Assembly (NCBI RefSeq): GCF_900103785.1
Contig: NZ_FNHE01000002.1
Span: forward strand, 1 to 64,000
Reading direction: 5' to 3'
Length of the DNA stretch: 64,000 nucleotides
Origin: Geodermatophilus siccatus
GTDB lineage: Bacteria > Actinomycetota > Actinomycetes > Mycobacteriales > Geodermatophilaceae
This document shows, piece by piece, positions 54,738 through 64,000 of the stretch. The position numbers and the translations under genes are program-made. The notes beneath the pieces were generated by a model. The model did no database searches, was not told the origin of the DNA, and saw nothing but the letters and a program-made list of their open reading frames with translations. Numbering within the stretch: position 1 is the stretch's first letter; each line of letters starts with the position of its first letter.

Positions 54738-57509
54738 ATGGACCACCGCGTGGCACTCGCGTTCGAGGACGGGGTCACCCGCTTCATCACCTGCCGGGAC
54801 GACCAGACCGTCGCCGACGCGTCCTACCGGGCACGGATCAACATCCCGCTGGACTGCCGTGACGGCGCCTGCGGCACCTGCAAGGCCCTCTGCGAGTCGG
54901 GGGAGTTCGACGGGGGCACGTACCTCGAGGACGCGCTGTCGGACGACGAGGCCCAGAACGGGTACGTGCTGCCCTGCAGCATGAAGCCGCGCTCGGACCT
55001 GGTGCTGCAGATCGCGACCACGTCGGCGGTGGCCAAGACCAGCGCCGCCACCCACCGCGGTCGCATCACCGCGCTCGACCGGCTGTCCCCGACGACGGTC
55101 GCGCTGACCGTCGAGATCGACGACCGGGACGCCCTGGCGTTCCTCCCCGGGCAGTACGTCAACATCGCCGTCCCGGGGACCGAGGAGTCCCGGTCGTACT
55201 CCTTCAGCAGCGCTCCGCAGGACGAGGCGCTGACGTTCCTGGTCAAGCTGACGCCCGGCGGCGTCATGTCGACCTACCTGGAGGAGCGCGCCGCGGTCGG
55301 GGACGAGATCACCTTCACCGGTCCGCACGGCAGCTTCTTCCTGCGCGAGTCCGACGCCCCGCTGCTGCTCCTGGCCGGCGGCACCGGACTGGCGCCGATC
55401 CTGTCCATCCTGCGGACGCTGGAGGGCGGCCGCAGCGACCGGCAGATGCACCTGGTCTACGGGGTCACGACCGACGACGACCTGGTCGAGATGGAGGCCA
55501 TCGAGCAGCTCGCGGGCAGCATCGACGGGCTCACCTGGGACTACTGCGTCGCCGACCCCGCCACCAAGGCCCCCAACCAGGGCTACGTCACCGGCCTGTA
55601 CGGGCCCGAGCACCTGCACGACGGCGGCGCCGCGGTGTACCTCTGCGGCCCGCCGGCCATGGTGGAGGCGGTCCGCAAGCACGTCGCCGGGCTGGGAGTC
55701 GCCCCCTCGGGCTTCTACTACGAGAAGTTCGCGCTGGCCGCGGTCCCGACGGAGGCCGCCGAGGAGGTCGTCCAGCCGGAGCCCGAGGCCGTCGTGCCGG
55801 AGTCCGAGGCGGTCGCCCCCGAGCCGCCGCCGGTGCCGGTCGTCGTCCCGGACACCGTGGCCGAGCTGCTGGCCCTGGGCGGCCGGGAGGGCCGGACCTC
55901 GGCCGGCCAGGCCCTGTTCCCGCCGGTGGAGCTGACCCCCCTCGGCGCCGACGGAGCCGGGCCGCGCACCGAGTCGCCGTCGGACATGTGGCGGCTGGCG
56001 GGGCAGCAGCTGGGGGAACCGTTCCCCACCGGGGACGTCCTGCCCGTGGACGACGCCGAGGACCTGGTGCCCGCCGTCGGTGCCCGCGCCGTCGCCGGTC
56101 AGGAGATGCTGCCCCAGGGGGAGCTGGAGCAGCTCACCGCGCCGACGCCCCCGCCGCCGGCCGGTCAGCCGGACGCCGGGACCGAGGACGCAGCGGTCGA
56201 GCCGACGCTGACCCCCGAGGGCTACTCCATCACGGCCGACGGGTACGAGATCGGTGAGGAGCACCCGTCGGTGCACGAGTCCGACGCCATCTTCGACGCC
56301 CGCCGGGCGCTGGAACTCGGCGCCGCCGAGCTCATCATCGGTCGCCTGACGCACCAGGAGCTCATCGGCTACCGGGTGCTGGCCGAGGCCACCGTCCCCT
56401 ACGTCGAGGGCGACCGGTTCGTCGACGCGGCGGCGTACACCGAGACCAACGCCGCCTTCCACGACTACCTGTTCACCCTCACCGGCAATGAGCACCTGCT
56501 GCGCGCCTACCAGGCACTCGGCGTCAAGGGGCACATGGAGGAGTCCCTCCGCTCGGCCACCTGGTGCCACCCCCGGTGCGCCCAGGACCACCTCGACATC
56601 GTCGAGGCGTTCCGGGACGGCGACCGCGAGCGGGCACGGGTCCTCATCACCGAGCACGCGGAACGGTCCAAGGAGACCACCCGCCGGGCCATGCACGACC
56701 TCGCCGCGGGACGCCGTCCCCGGTTCGTGACGCCGGGCCGGTTCGCCGGTCGGGTCGTCCTGGTCACCGGGGCCGGGCAGGGGATCGGCGAGCGCACGGC
56801 CCGGCGGATCAGCGCGGAGGGCGGGATCATGGTGCTGGCCGACCGCGCCGAGCTGGTGCGCGACCTGGCCGAGGAGCTGGGTCAGCCCGGGGCCGAGGCG
56901 ATCCCCGTCGTCGCGGACCTGGAGACCTGGGAGGGCGCGAAGTCCGTCGTGGACGCCGCGCTGGCGCGGTTCGGCCGCATCGACGTCGCCATCCACACCG
57001 TCGGCGGCACGATCTGGGCCAAGCCGTTCGAGCACTACCCGCCCGAGCAGATCCAGGCCGAGATCAACCGGTCCCTCTGGCCGACGCTGTGGTGCTGCCG
57101 CGCCGTCGTCCCGCACATGGTGGAGCGGGGGCAGGGCACCATCGTCAACGTGTCGTCGGTGGCCACCCGTGGGGTCAACCGCCTGCCGTACTCCGCCGCC
57201 AAGGGCGGCGTCAACGCCATCACCACCGCGCTGGCCCTCGAGATGGCACCGCACGGCGTGCGGGTCGTCGCCACGGCCCCGGGCGGGACCGACGCCCCAC
57301 CGCGGCGCACCCCGCGCGGCCCGGCGCCGGAGACGGAGCTCGAGCAGTCCTGGTACCGGTCGATCGTCGACCAGACGGTCGAGTCCTCGCTGATGAAGCG
57401 GTACGGGACCCTGGACGAGCAGGCCGCGGCCATCACCTTCCTGGCCTCGGAGGAGGCCTCCTACATCACCGGCACCATCCTGCCCGTGGCCGGTGGCGAC
57501 CTGGGCTGA
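54738..57509 (+). CDS. benCD: BenC-FCD-BenD fusion: dioxygenase reductase, GntR-type ligand domain and cis-diol dehydrogenase in one protein
   Basis: This is one uninterrupted 923-residue frame. Residues 1-100: ferredoxin with C40, C45, C48 and C80. Residues ~105-345: FAD/NAD reductase (ESRSYSFSSAPQ; LLAGGTGLAPILSIL; YLCGPPAMVEAVRKH). This is a complete BenC, which delivers NADH electrons to BenAB. Residues ~345-505: Pro/Glu/Ala-rich linker. Residues ~508-655: an FCD all-helical domain, normally the effector domain of FadR-type regulators, with His in NAAFHDYLF, QDHLDIVEAF and TEHAERS. No DNA-binding domain accompanies it. Residues ~668-923: SDR dehydrogenase with TGAGQGIG and Y818-x3-K822 (YSAAK), a BenD that oxidises the cis-diol to catechol. 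Some actinobacterial BenC proteins are longer than 500 residues, as I recall, so the FCD part may be wider; the added BenD I cannot match. Confidence 0.9.
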   Translation: MDHRVALAFEDGVTRFITCRDDQTVADASYRARINIPLDCRDGACGTCKALCESGEFDGGTYLEDALSDDEAQNGYVLPCSMKPRSDLVLQIATTSAVAKTSAATHRGRITALDRLSPTTVALTVEIDDRDALAFLPGQYVNIAVPGTEESRSYSFSSAPQDEALTFLVKLTPGGVMSTYLEERAAVGDEITFTGPHGSFFLRESDAPLLLLAGGTGLAPILSILRTLEGGRSDRQMHLVYGVTTDDDLVEMEAIEQLAGSIDGLTWDYCVADPATKAPNQGYVTGLYGPEHLHDGGAAVYLCGPPAMVEAVRKHVAGLGVAPSGFYYEKFALAAVPTEAAEEVVQPEPEAVVPESEAVAPEPPPVPVVVPDTVAELLALGGREGRTSAGQALFPPVELTPLGADGAGPRTESPSDMWRLAGQQLGEPFPTGDVLPVDDAEDLVPAVGARAVAGQEMLPQGELEQLTAPTPPPPAGQPDAGTEDAAVEPTLTPEGYSITADGYEIGEEHPSVHESDAIFDARRALELGAAELIIGRLTHQELIGYRVLAEATVPYVEGDRFVDAAAYTETNAAFHDYLFTLTGNEHLLRAYQALGVKGHMEESLRSATWCHPRCAQDHLDIVEAFRDGDRERARVLITEHAERSKETTRRAMHDLAAGRRPRFVTPGRFAGRVVLVTGAGQGIGERTARRISAEGGIMVLADRAELVRDLAEELGQPGAEAIPVVADLETWEGAKSVVDAALARFGRIDVAIHTVGGTIWAKPFEHYPPEQIQAEINRSLWPTLWCCRAVVPHMVERGQGTIVNVSSVATRGVNRLPYSAAKGGVNAITTALALEMAPHGVRVVATAPGGTDAPPRRTPRGPAPETELEQSWYRSIVDQTVESSLMKRYGTLDEQAAAITFLASEEASYITGTILPVAGGDLG

Positions 57510-57570
57510 GCCGCCGGGCGAGACGCCGCGGACGGGGGAGCCCCCGGCCTCCCGGCCCTACGGTGTCGAC

Positions 57571-60348
57571 GTGAGCGGGACCGACGAGGACGCCCACGTC
57601 GTGGGGCTGGCCACCGAGACCGCGCAACTCGAGGCGCTGCTGCTCCGCGCCTGCGCCGGCGGGCCGGTGGTGGTCGTCGTCGAGGGCCCGGCCGGGATCG
57701 GCAAGACCACCCTGCTGCGCCGGTTCCTGCGTCGGCACCCCGAGGTGCCGACGACGGCGGCCACCGGGCTGCCGTGGGAGAGCAGCCGGGCCGGGGCGCT
57801 GGCCCGGCGGCTCCTCGACGACGACCCCGGGGACTCCCCGGCGTGGCCGGCCGGCGACGACCCCGTCGACCTCGGCACCGCGCTCGCCCGGCGGTGGGAG
57901 GCCCGGGCCAGGGAGGAGCCGCTGCTGGTCGTCGTCGACGACGCACACCACGCGGACCCGGTCTCGTTGCAGGCGATCGGCTCCGCGGTCGCGCGCACGC
58001 ACCGCGCTCCGGTGCTGCTGCTGCTCGCCCGGACCACCGGCTGGCCGGACGCCGGCGCCGTGGACGCCGGCGCCGTCCTCGACCGGCTCGCGGCCACCTC
58101 CGTCCCCGTGCTGCGCCTCGGGCCGGCCGAGACCCGGCTGCTCGCCGCGCGGGTCGCGGCGGCCGACCTCCCGATGCCCGTCGCGCGGCGCCTCTGCGAG
58201 CACGCCGCCGGCATCCCCGGCCACCTCCTGGAGCTGTTCCGCGACACCCCGCCGGTCCGCTGGTCGGACTGGCAGACCCGGCTCCCCGCGCCGGCCAGCG
58301 TGCAGCGCCGCGTGCACCGGGCCCTCGACCGCTGCTCCCCGGAGGCGCGGGCGCTGGTCGAGGCGGCGGCCGTGCTCGGCCGGAACCCCGTGCTCGCCGA
58401 CGCCGCGGCCCTGGCCGGGCTCACCGACCCGATCGCCGCCCTCGACGAGGCCTGTGCCGCCGGCCTCCTGGCGACCGCCGCCGGCCACGGCCTGGACGCG
58501 CTCACCTTCCCGGAGCGGTTCATCCGTGGGGCCGTCCACGCGACCCTCTCCCCGCGGGCGCGGCACGAGCTCCACCTGCGCGCGGCCGCCGTGGTCACGG
58601 ACGACACCGAGCGGCTCCGCCACCGGGTCGAGGCGGCACCGCTCCCCGACGCGCGCCTCGCCGAGGAGCTGGTGGAGCTGGCGCGGCGCAAGGCCGACGA
58701 GGGGGCGTGGGCCGTCGTCGCAGGCGCGCTCATCGACGCCAGCCGCATCAGCCCCACCCGGGCCGACCGCGAGGCCCGCCTCCTCCAGGCCGTCGACGCG
58801 CTGGCCGGAGCGGGCCTGCTCGGGCAGGCCGTGGACGCCCTCCCCGAGGTCGAGGCGCTGCCCACCGGCCCCCGCCGCGACTCCGTGCTGGCCTACGTCG
58901 CCGTCCAGCGCGGCCGCCGCGCCGAGGCCGCCGCCCACCTCGACACCGCCTGGCGCCTCCGGGGGACCGACCGGGGTGCCGCCGCCGTCGTCTGCCAGCG
59001 GTACGTGCTCCACGCCCTGGCCGACTGGGACGGCGACGCGCTGGTCCGGTGGGCCGGCCGGGCCGTCGAGTACGCCGACCCCGGCTCGCCTGCTGCCGTC
59101 GAGTCCCGCGCCATCGCGGGGCTGGGCCACGCCGCCCGGGGCTGCGTCGACGAGGCGTTCACCACCTACCGGCACGCGGTCGCCGAGAGCCCGGCCGGAC
59201 CCCAGCACCAGCGCGCGCGCATGGGCCTGGGCTGGTTGTACCTGGCGCAGGACCAGCCCGAGGCCGCCCGGCGCGAGCTGGAGTTCGCCGTCCCGACCGT
59301 GCGGCAGACTGGCTCGAACCGGATCTCCCTGTGGGCCCTGGTGTGGCTCGCCCGCACCCGCTTCGCCCTGGGCGACTGGCCCGGGGCACTGGACGCGGTC
59401 GGTCAGGCCGAGGCCCTGCTCAGCGCCACCGGGCTGGACCTGCTGCGTCCCCTCGTCCACTGGACCGGCGCCCAGGTCCACGCCCTGCGCGCAGAGCACG
59501 AGGACGCCGAGCGGCACCTGCAGCTCGGCGCGGCCACCGAGCACGACTACACCGTCATGACCGTCCCCGCACTCCTCGCGCGGGCGCACGTGGCCGAGGC
59601 GGCGTCGGACTACGACGCGGTCGTCCGCCACCTCGCCCCCCTCGCCGCCCGGACACCGCGCGCCGGTCTCGACGAACCGGGGTTCTGGCCCTGGCACGAC
59701 GTCTACGCCAACGCCCTCGTCGTCACCGACCGGCTCCCCGAGGCCGAGGCGTTCCTCGCGCCGCTCGAGACGACGGCGCAGCGCCGGGGGCACCGGTCCA
59801 CGAGCGCCCGGCTCGGCTACGTCCGCGGCCGGCTGTTGGCCGCCCGCGGCGACCTGCCCGGCGCCGAGGAGGCGTTCGAGCAGGCGCGGGCCCGACTGGC
59901 CGTGCTGCCGCTGCCGTACGAGCGGGCGCGGGTGGACTTCGCCCACGGCATCACCCTGCGCCGCGCCGGCCGACGGCGGGACGCCGCCACTCTGCTCACC
60001 ACGGCACGGCAGTCCTTCGCCGCGCTCGGCGCCCGGGTCTACGTGGAGCGCTGCGACCGGGAGCTCAAGACGGCCCGGCCGGCGCCCCGCGGAGCCGAGA
60101 CCGGCACCGAGCACCTCACCGAGCAGGAGCGGACCGTCGCCACCCTCGTCGCGACCGGCCTGACCAACAAGGAGGTGGCCGCGTCGATGCTGCTGTCGGT
60201 CAAGACGGTCCAGTTCCACCTCACCCGGGTGTACGCCAAGCTCGGTGTCCGGTCCCGGTCCGAACTGGCCGCGCGCTTCTCCCACGGACCCGCTCTCGGG
60301 GGGAACGGGGGCCGTGGTCCGCAGGCCGGTGTCCCGGCGCCCCGCTAG
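57571..60348 (+). CDS. LAL-type LuxR regulator (large ATP-binding)
   Basis: The protein has about 925 residues. Near the N-terminus is a Walker A loop (VEGPAGIGKTTLLRRFLRR) and a Walker B (PLLVVVDDAHHADPVSLQAI). A long middle section has TPR-like helices (RARMGLGWLYLAQDQPEAAR). The C-terminal LuxR helix-turn-helix is LTEQERTVATLVATGLTNKE, then VAASMLLSVKTVQFHLTRVY. LAL proteins are ATP-dependent activators, often of catabolic genes. It starts 61 bp after the BenC-BenD fusion on the same strand, so it may be cotranscribed and may control the benzoate genes. GTG 57571 is preferred; the ribosome binding site is poor. Confidence 0.85.
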   Translation: MSGTDEDAHVVGLATETAQLEALLLRACAGGPVVVVVEGPAGIGKTTLLRRFLRRHPEVPTTAATGLPWESSRAGALARRLLDDDPGDSPAWPAGDDPVDLGTALARRWEARAREEPLLVVVDDAHHADPVSLQAIGSAVARTHRAPVLLLLARTTGWPDAGAVDAGAVLDRLAATSVPVLRLGPAETRLLAARVAAADLPMPVARRLCEHAAGIPGHLLELFRDTPPVRWSDWQTRLPAPASVQRRVHRALDRCSPEARALVEAAAVLGRNPVLADAAALAGLTDPIAALDEACAAGLLATAAGHGLDALTFPERFIRGAVHATLSPRARHELHLRAAAVVTDDTERLRHRVEAAPLPDARLAEELVELARRKADEGAWAVVAGALIDASRISPTRADREARLLQAVDALAGAGLLGQAVDALPEVEALPTGPRRDSVLAYVAVQRGRRAEAAAHLDTAWRLRGTDRGAAAVVCQRYVLHALADWDGDALVRWAGRAVEYADPGSPAAVESRAIAGLGHAARGCVDEAFTTYRHAVAESPAGPQHQRARMGLGWLYLAQDQPEAARRELEFAVPTVRQTGSNRISLWALVWLARTRFALGDWPGALDAVGQAEALLSATGLDLLRPLVHWTGAQVHALRAEHEDAERHLQLGAATEHDYTVMTVPALLARAHVAEAASDYDAVVRHLAPLAARTPRAGLDEPGFWPWHDVYANALVVTDRLPEAEAFLAPLETTAQRRGHRSTSARLGYVRGRLLAARGDLPGAEEAFEQARARLAVLPLPYERARVDFAHGITLRRAGRRRDAATLLTTARQSFAALGARVYVERCDRELKTARPAPRGAETGTEHLTEQERTVATLVATGLTNKEVAASMLLSVKTVQFHLTRVYAKLGVRSRSELAARFSHGPALGGNGGRGPQAGVPAPR

Positions 60349-60351
60349 GAG

Positions 60352-60599
60352 CTCGCGCCGCCACCGACGTGCAGGTCGTCGAGCAGCGCCAGCACGTCAC
60401 CGGCGGGGGTCGGCGATCGTGCACGGCCCCGGCACGACCTGCGAGCCGCCGTGCCCCCGCAGGTCGTGGCGGACGACGCGGTGCGCACCGGCGAGGTCGG
60501 CGACCTGCCGGTCGAACAGTGCGGTGTCCGTGCGCGACGGGCCGAGCACGAGCACCGGGGCGTCGGCGGGTCCGTCCCCGACGGCGTGCGGGCGGGCGG

Positions 60600-60603
<4 letters not shown>
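60352..60603 (-). pseudogene. pcaD: 3-oxoadipate enol-lactonase (PcaD), truncated remnant
   Basis: The reverse strand from GTG 60603 reads VTARPHAVGDGPADAPVLVL, then GPSRTDTALFDRQVADLAGA and HRVVRHDLRGHGGSQVVPGP. This is the N-terminal third of a PcaD-type alpha/beta hydrolase. The frame breaks near 60415, and the neighbouring frame gives DVLALLDDLHVGGGA up to about 60352. The nucleophilic Ser, Asp and His that follow in the family are missing: only ~80 of ~260 residues remain, and the LAL gene stop is four bases away. The GTG overlaps the catC2 stop (GTGA), so it was the third gene of a catA-catC-pcaD string. Confidence 0.78.
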
Positions 60604-62416
<1,813 letters not shown>

Positions 62417-63820
62417 ATGTCGATCGCCACCGGTGGTCCACCGGACGCCGCCACGGAGCCGACCCCGCAGCAGGAGGCCCGGCGTCGCCGCACCGTCGCC
62501 TGGGTCGTCGCGCTGGCCACCCTCGGGCTCGTCTTCGACGGGTACGACCTGGTCGTCTACGGCACCGTCGTCCCGTTGTTCCTCGCCGATCCCGGTGAGA
62601 TCGGGCCGGTCACACCGGCCGTCGCCGGCGCACTGGGCAGCTACGCGCTGTTCGGCGTCCTGGTCGGCGCCCTGCTCGCCGGCAGCGTCGCCGACATCGT
62701 GGGGCGGCGCACGGTCATGCTCACCGCGTACGCGTGGTTCTCCGTCGGCATGGGCGTGACCGCCCTGATGGACAGCACCGGCGGGTTCGGGGTGATGCGG
62801 TTCGTCACCGGCCTCGGCGTCGGAGCCCTGGTGGCCACCACCGGCGCCCTGGTGGCCGAGTACGCACCGCCGGGGAAGAAGAACCTCGCCAACGCCATCA
62901 CCTACTCCGGTGTGCCGATCGGGAGCCTGCTGGCCGCGCTGCTGGCGATCCTGCTCCTGGACCGGATCGGCTGGCGCGGCATGTTCTGGATCGGCGCCCT
63001 CCCGCTGGTGACCCTGCTGCCGCTGGCCTGGCTCAAGATGCCCGAGTCGCCCAGCTGGCTCGCCTCCCGAGGTCGTTCCGAGGAGGCCCGGAGGGTCTCC
63101 GAGCGGACCGGTGTGCCGATCAGCGCGCCCGCCGCGCCGGGCGCCACCGCCGCGGCGCCGGTCCGTCGGGAGCGGGCGGGCTTCGCGGGCCTGTTCAGTG
63201 GCCAGTACTGGTTCCCCACCGTGGTGCTGGGGCTGATGAGCGCCACCGGGCTCGTCCTCGTGTACGTGCTGAACACCTGGCTGCCCGAGCTCATGGGCCG
63301 CGCCGGGTACTCGACGCAGGGCTCGCTGTCCTTCCTCCTCGTGCTCAACGGGGGCGCGGTCGTCGCGGCCCTGCTGGCCTCCCGGCTCGCCGACCGGTTC
63401 GGGCCCAAGATGGTGGTCGCCGCGTCCTTCCTGCTCGGTGCGGTCGCCCTGCTGCTGCTCACCGTCGACGCCCCTCTGGCGCTGCTCCTGCTCTTCGTCG
63501 CCGTGGTGGGGGCGGGCACCAGCGGCACGCAGATCCTGATCTACGGCTTCGTGGCGAACTACTACCGCCCGAACGTGCGCGGCGCGGGGGTGGCGTGGTG
63601 CGCCGGGTTCGGACGGCTGGGCGGGGTCGCCGGCCCCCTGGTGGGTGGTCTCCTCGTCGCCGCGGGGCTCGGACTGGAGGCGATCTTCTACGTGCTGACC
63701 GGCATGGCGGCCTTCGGTGCCCTCCTGACCCTGCTGGTGCCCGTGGCCCGACGGGGAGGCGCGGCCCGGGCCGTGCCGGTGGAGCCGACCGCCGCAGCAC
63801 AGCCCCCCGCCGGGCGATGA
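62417..63820 (+). CDS. benK: Aromatic acid:H+ symporter (AAHS family), second copy
   Basis: The protein has 467 residues and twelve membrane segments. VFDGYDLVVYGTVVPLFLAD in helix 1, SVADIVGRRTVMLTAYAW, GWRGMFWIGALPLVTLLPLA and LVLNGGAVVAALLASRLADR are nearly the same as in the first copy, so the two are recent paralogues or one was acquired. ATG 62417 has AGGAGG seven bases upstream. It faces away from catA2 and is followed by a universal stress gene on the same strand. The frame is intact. Confidence 0.88.
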   Translation: MSIATGGPPDAATEPTPQQEARRRRTVAWVVALATLGLVFDGYDLVVYGTVVPLFLADPGEIGPVTPAVAGALGSYALFGVLVGALLAGSVADIVGRRTVMLTAYAWFSVGMGVTALMDSTGGFGVMRFVTGLGVGALVATTGALVAEYAPPGKKNLANAITYSGVPIGSLLAALLAILLLDRIGWRGMFWIGALPLVTLLPLAWLKMPESPSWLASRGRSEEARRVSERTGVPISAPAAPGATAAAPVRRERAGFAGLFSGQYWFPTVVLGLMSATGLVLVYVLNTWLPELMGRAGYSTQGSLSFLLVLNGGAVVAALLASRLADRFGPKMVVAASFLLGAVALLLLTVDAPLALLLLFVAVVGAGTSGTQILIYGFVANYYRPNVRGAGVAWCAGFGRLGGVAGPLVGGLLVAAGLGLEAIFYVLTGMAAFGALLTLLVPVARRGGAARAVPVEPTAAAQPPAGR

Positions 63821-63895
63821 GCGCCGGTCGCGCGTTCCGGCTCCCGGGAGCGGCCGGTCCGGCGGTCCCCCGCACGTCCGAGGAGGCGAGCACCG

Positions 63896-64000
63896 GTGTA
63901 TGAGCGGATCCTGGTCGCGATCGACGCGCACCCGACGGAGGAGAACGCGTCGGCGATCCGGCGCACCGAGCAGATCGGCACCCTGACCGGAGCCACCGTG
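63896..64000 (+). CDS. Universal stress protein, start only, cut by window edge
   Basis: From GTG 63896 (GAGGAG upstream) the reading is MYERILVAIDAHPTEENASA, then IRRTEQIGTLTGATV to the end of the window. YERILVAIDAHP is the usual first strand of UspA proteins. The rest lies outside. Confidence 0.7.
   Translation, partial: MYERILVAIDAHPTEENASAIRRTEQIGTLTGATV

Noticed and set aside
54045-57254. Minus-strand open frame of about 1070 codons
   Set aside because: It is antisense to benB and the BenC-FCD-BenD gene and shows no domain or start signal.
54738-57509. Treating the BenC-BenD joint as two genes with an undetected stop
   Set aside because: The frame is continuous through the linker and FCD domain, no ribosome binding site-start pair precedes the SDR part, and codon bias stays even. 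A single protein is the simpler reading.

Overview
The window is about 72% G+C by eye, with strong third-codon-position G/C bias, GTG and TTG starts, and AGGAG-type ribosome binding sites. Gene content is that of a soil actinomycete: ROK glucokinase, an ECF sigma factor, FHA and Ser/Thr kinase signalling, IclR, GntR and LuxR-LAL regulators, and actinobacterial-style benzoate/catechol genes. Geodermatophilaceae or Pseudonocardiales would fit, but nothing here proves the family. No rRNA, intact tRNA or CRISPR array was found.

Region 1 (1-5.2 kb) looks like a decayed integrated element. It holds the start of an IS256-type transposase, a C-terminal scrap of a tyrosine recombinase, and a frame-broken IS5-type transposase. 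Two diverged copies of a tRNA 3'-end-like sequence lie at 364-411 and 5114-5163. Between them sit an ECF sigma factor, an FHA/winged-helix regulator coupled to a broken kinase-RCC1 chimera, and a frameshifted sbnA-like gene.

Region 2 (5.5-16.5 kb) is a catabolic cluster for methylated ammonium compounds (glycine betaine or proline betaine type). On the minus strand it has a Rieske demethylase, its flavin/iron-sulfur reductase, an IclR regulator, an M24-family hydrolase, a BCCT transporter and an unusual regulator with two DNA-binding modules. Divergent from these is a DgcA/StcD-type N-demethylase. Region 3 (16.6-22.4 kb) is a scrappy accessory stretch: an MDR oxidoreductase, a CaiB stub, a MatC-like carrier with an in-frame stop and its FadR-type regulator with operator, a frameshifted SRPBCC gene, a PPOX-fold protein and a cupin.

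Region 4 (22.7-47.4 kb) is mixed metabolism. It contains a divergent glgC/glucokinase pair with a sugar porter, an MHS transporter with a CoA-transferase, a secreted amidase, a NodB deacetylase, a glycosyltransferase, a zinc dehydrogenase, a MobA/phenol-hydroxylase-type monooxygenase with divergent IclR gene, and a BBE-type FAD oxidase. A citrate-type unit follows: CitMHS, a universal stress protein and a 39-residue ORF, opposite a CitA/CitB two-component system.

Region 5 (47.5-64 kb) is the benzoate-to-beta-ketoadipate module. Minus strand: LysR regulator, catB, catA, catC, benK, overlapping or closely packed. Plus strand: benA, benB, then one 923-codon gene that joins BenC, a GntR-type FCD ligand-binding domain and BenD, followed by a LAL-type LuxR regulator. 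Further right is a second, decaying copy: catA2, a truncated catC2 and a truncated pcaD on the minus strand, and benK2 on the plus strand. The BenC-FCD-BenD fusion is the most striking feature. The catC-derived 26-bp tandem array and the dual-HTH regulator come next.
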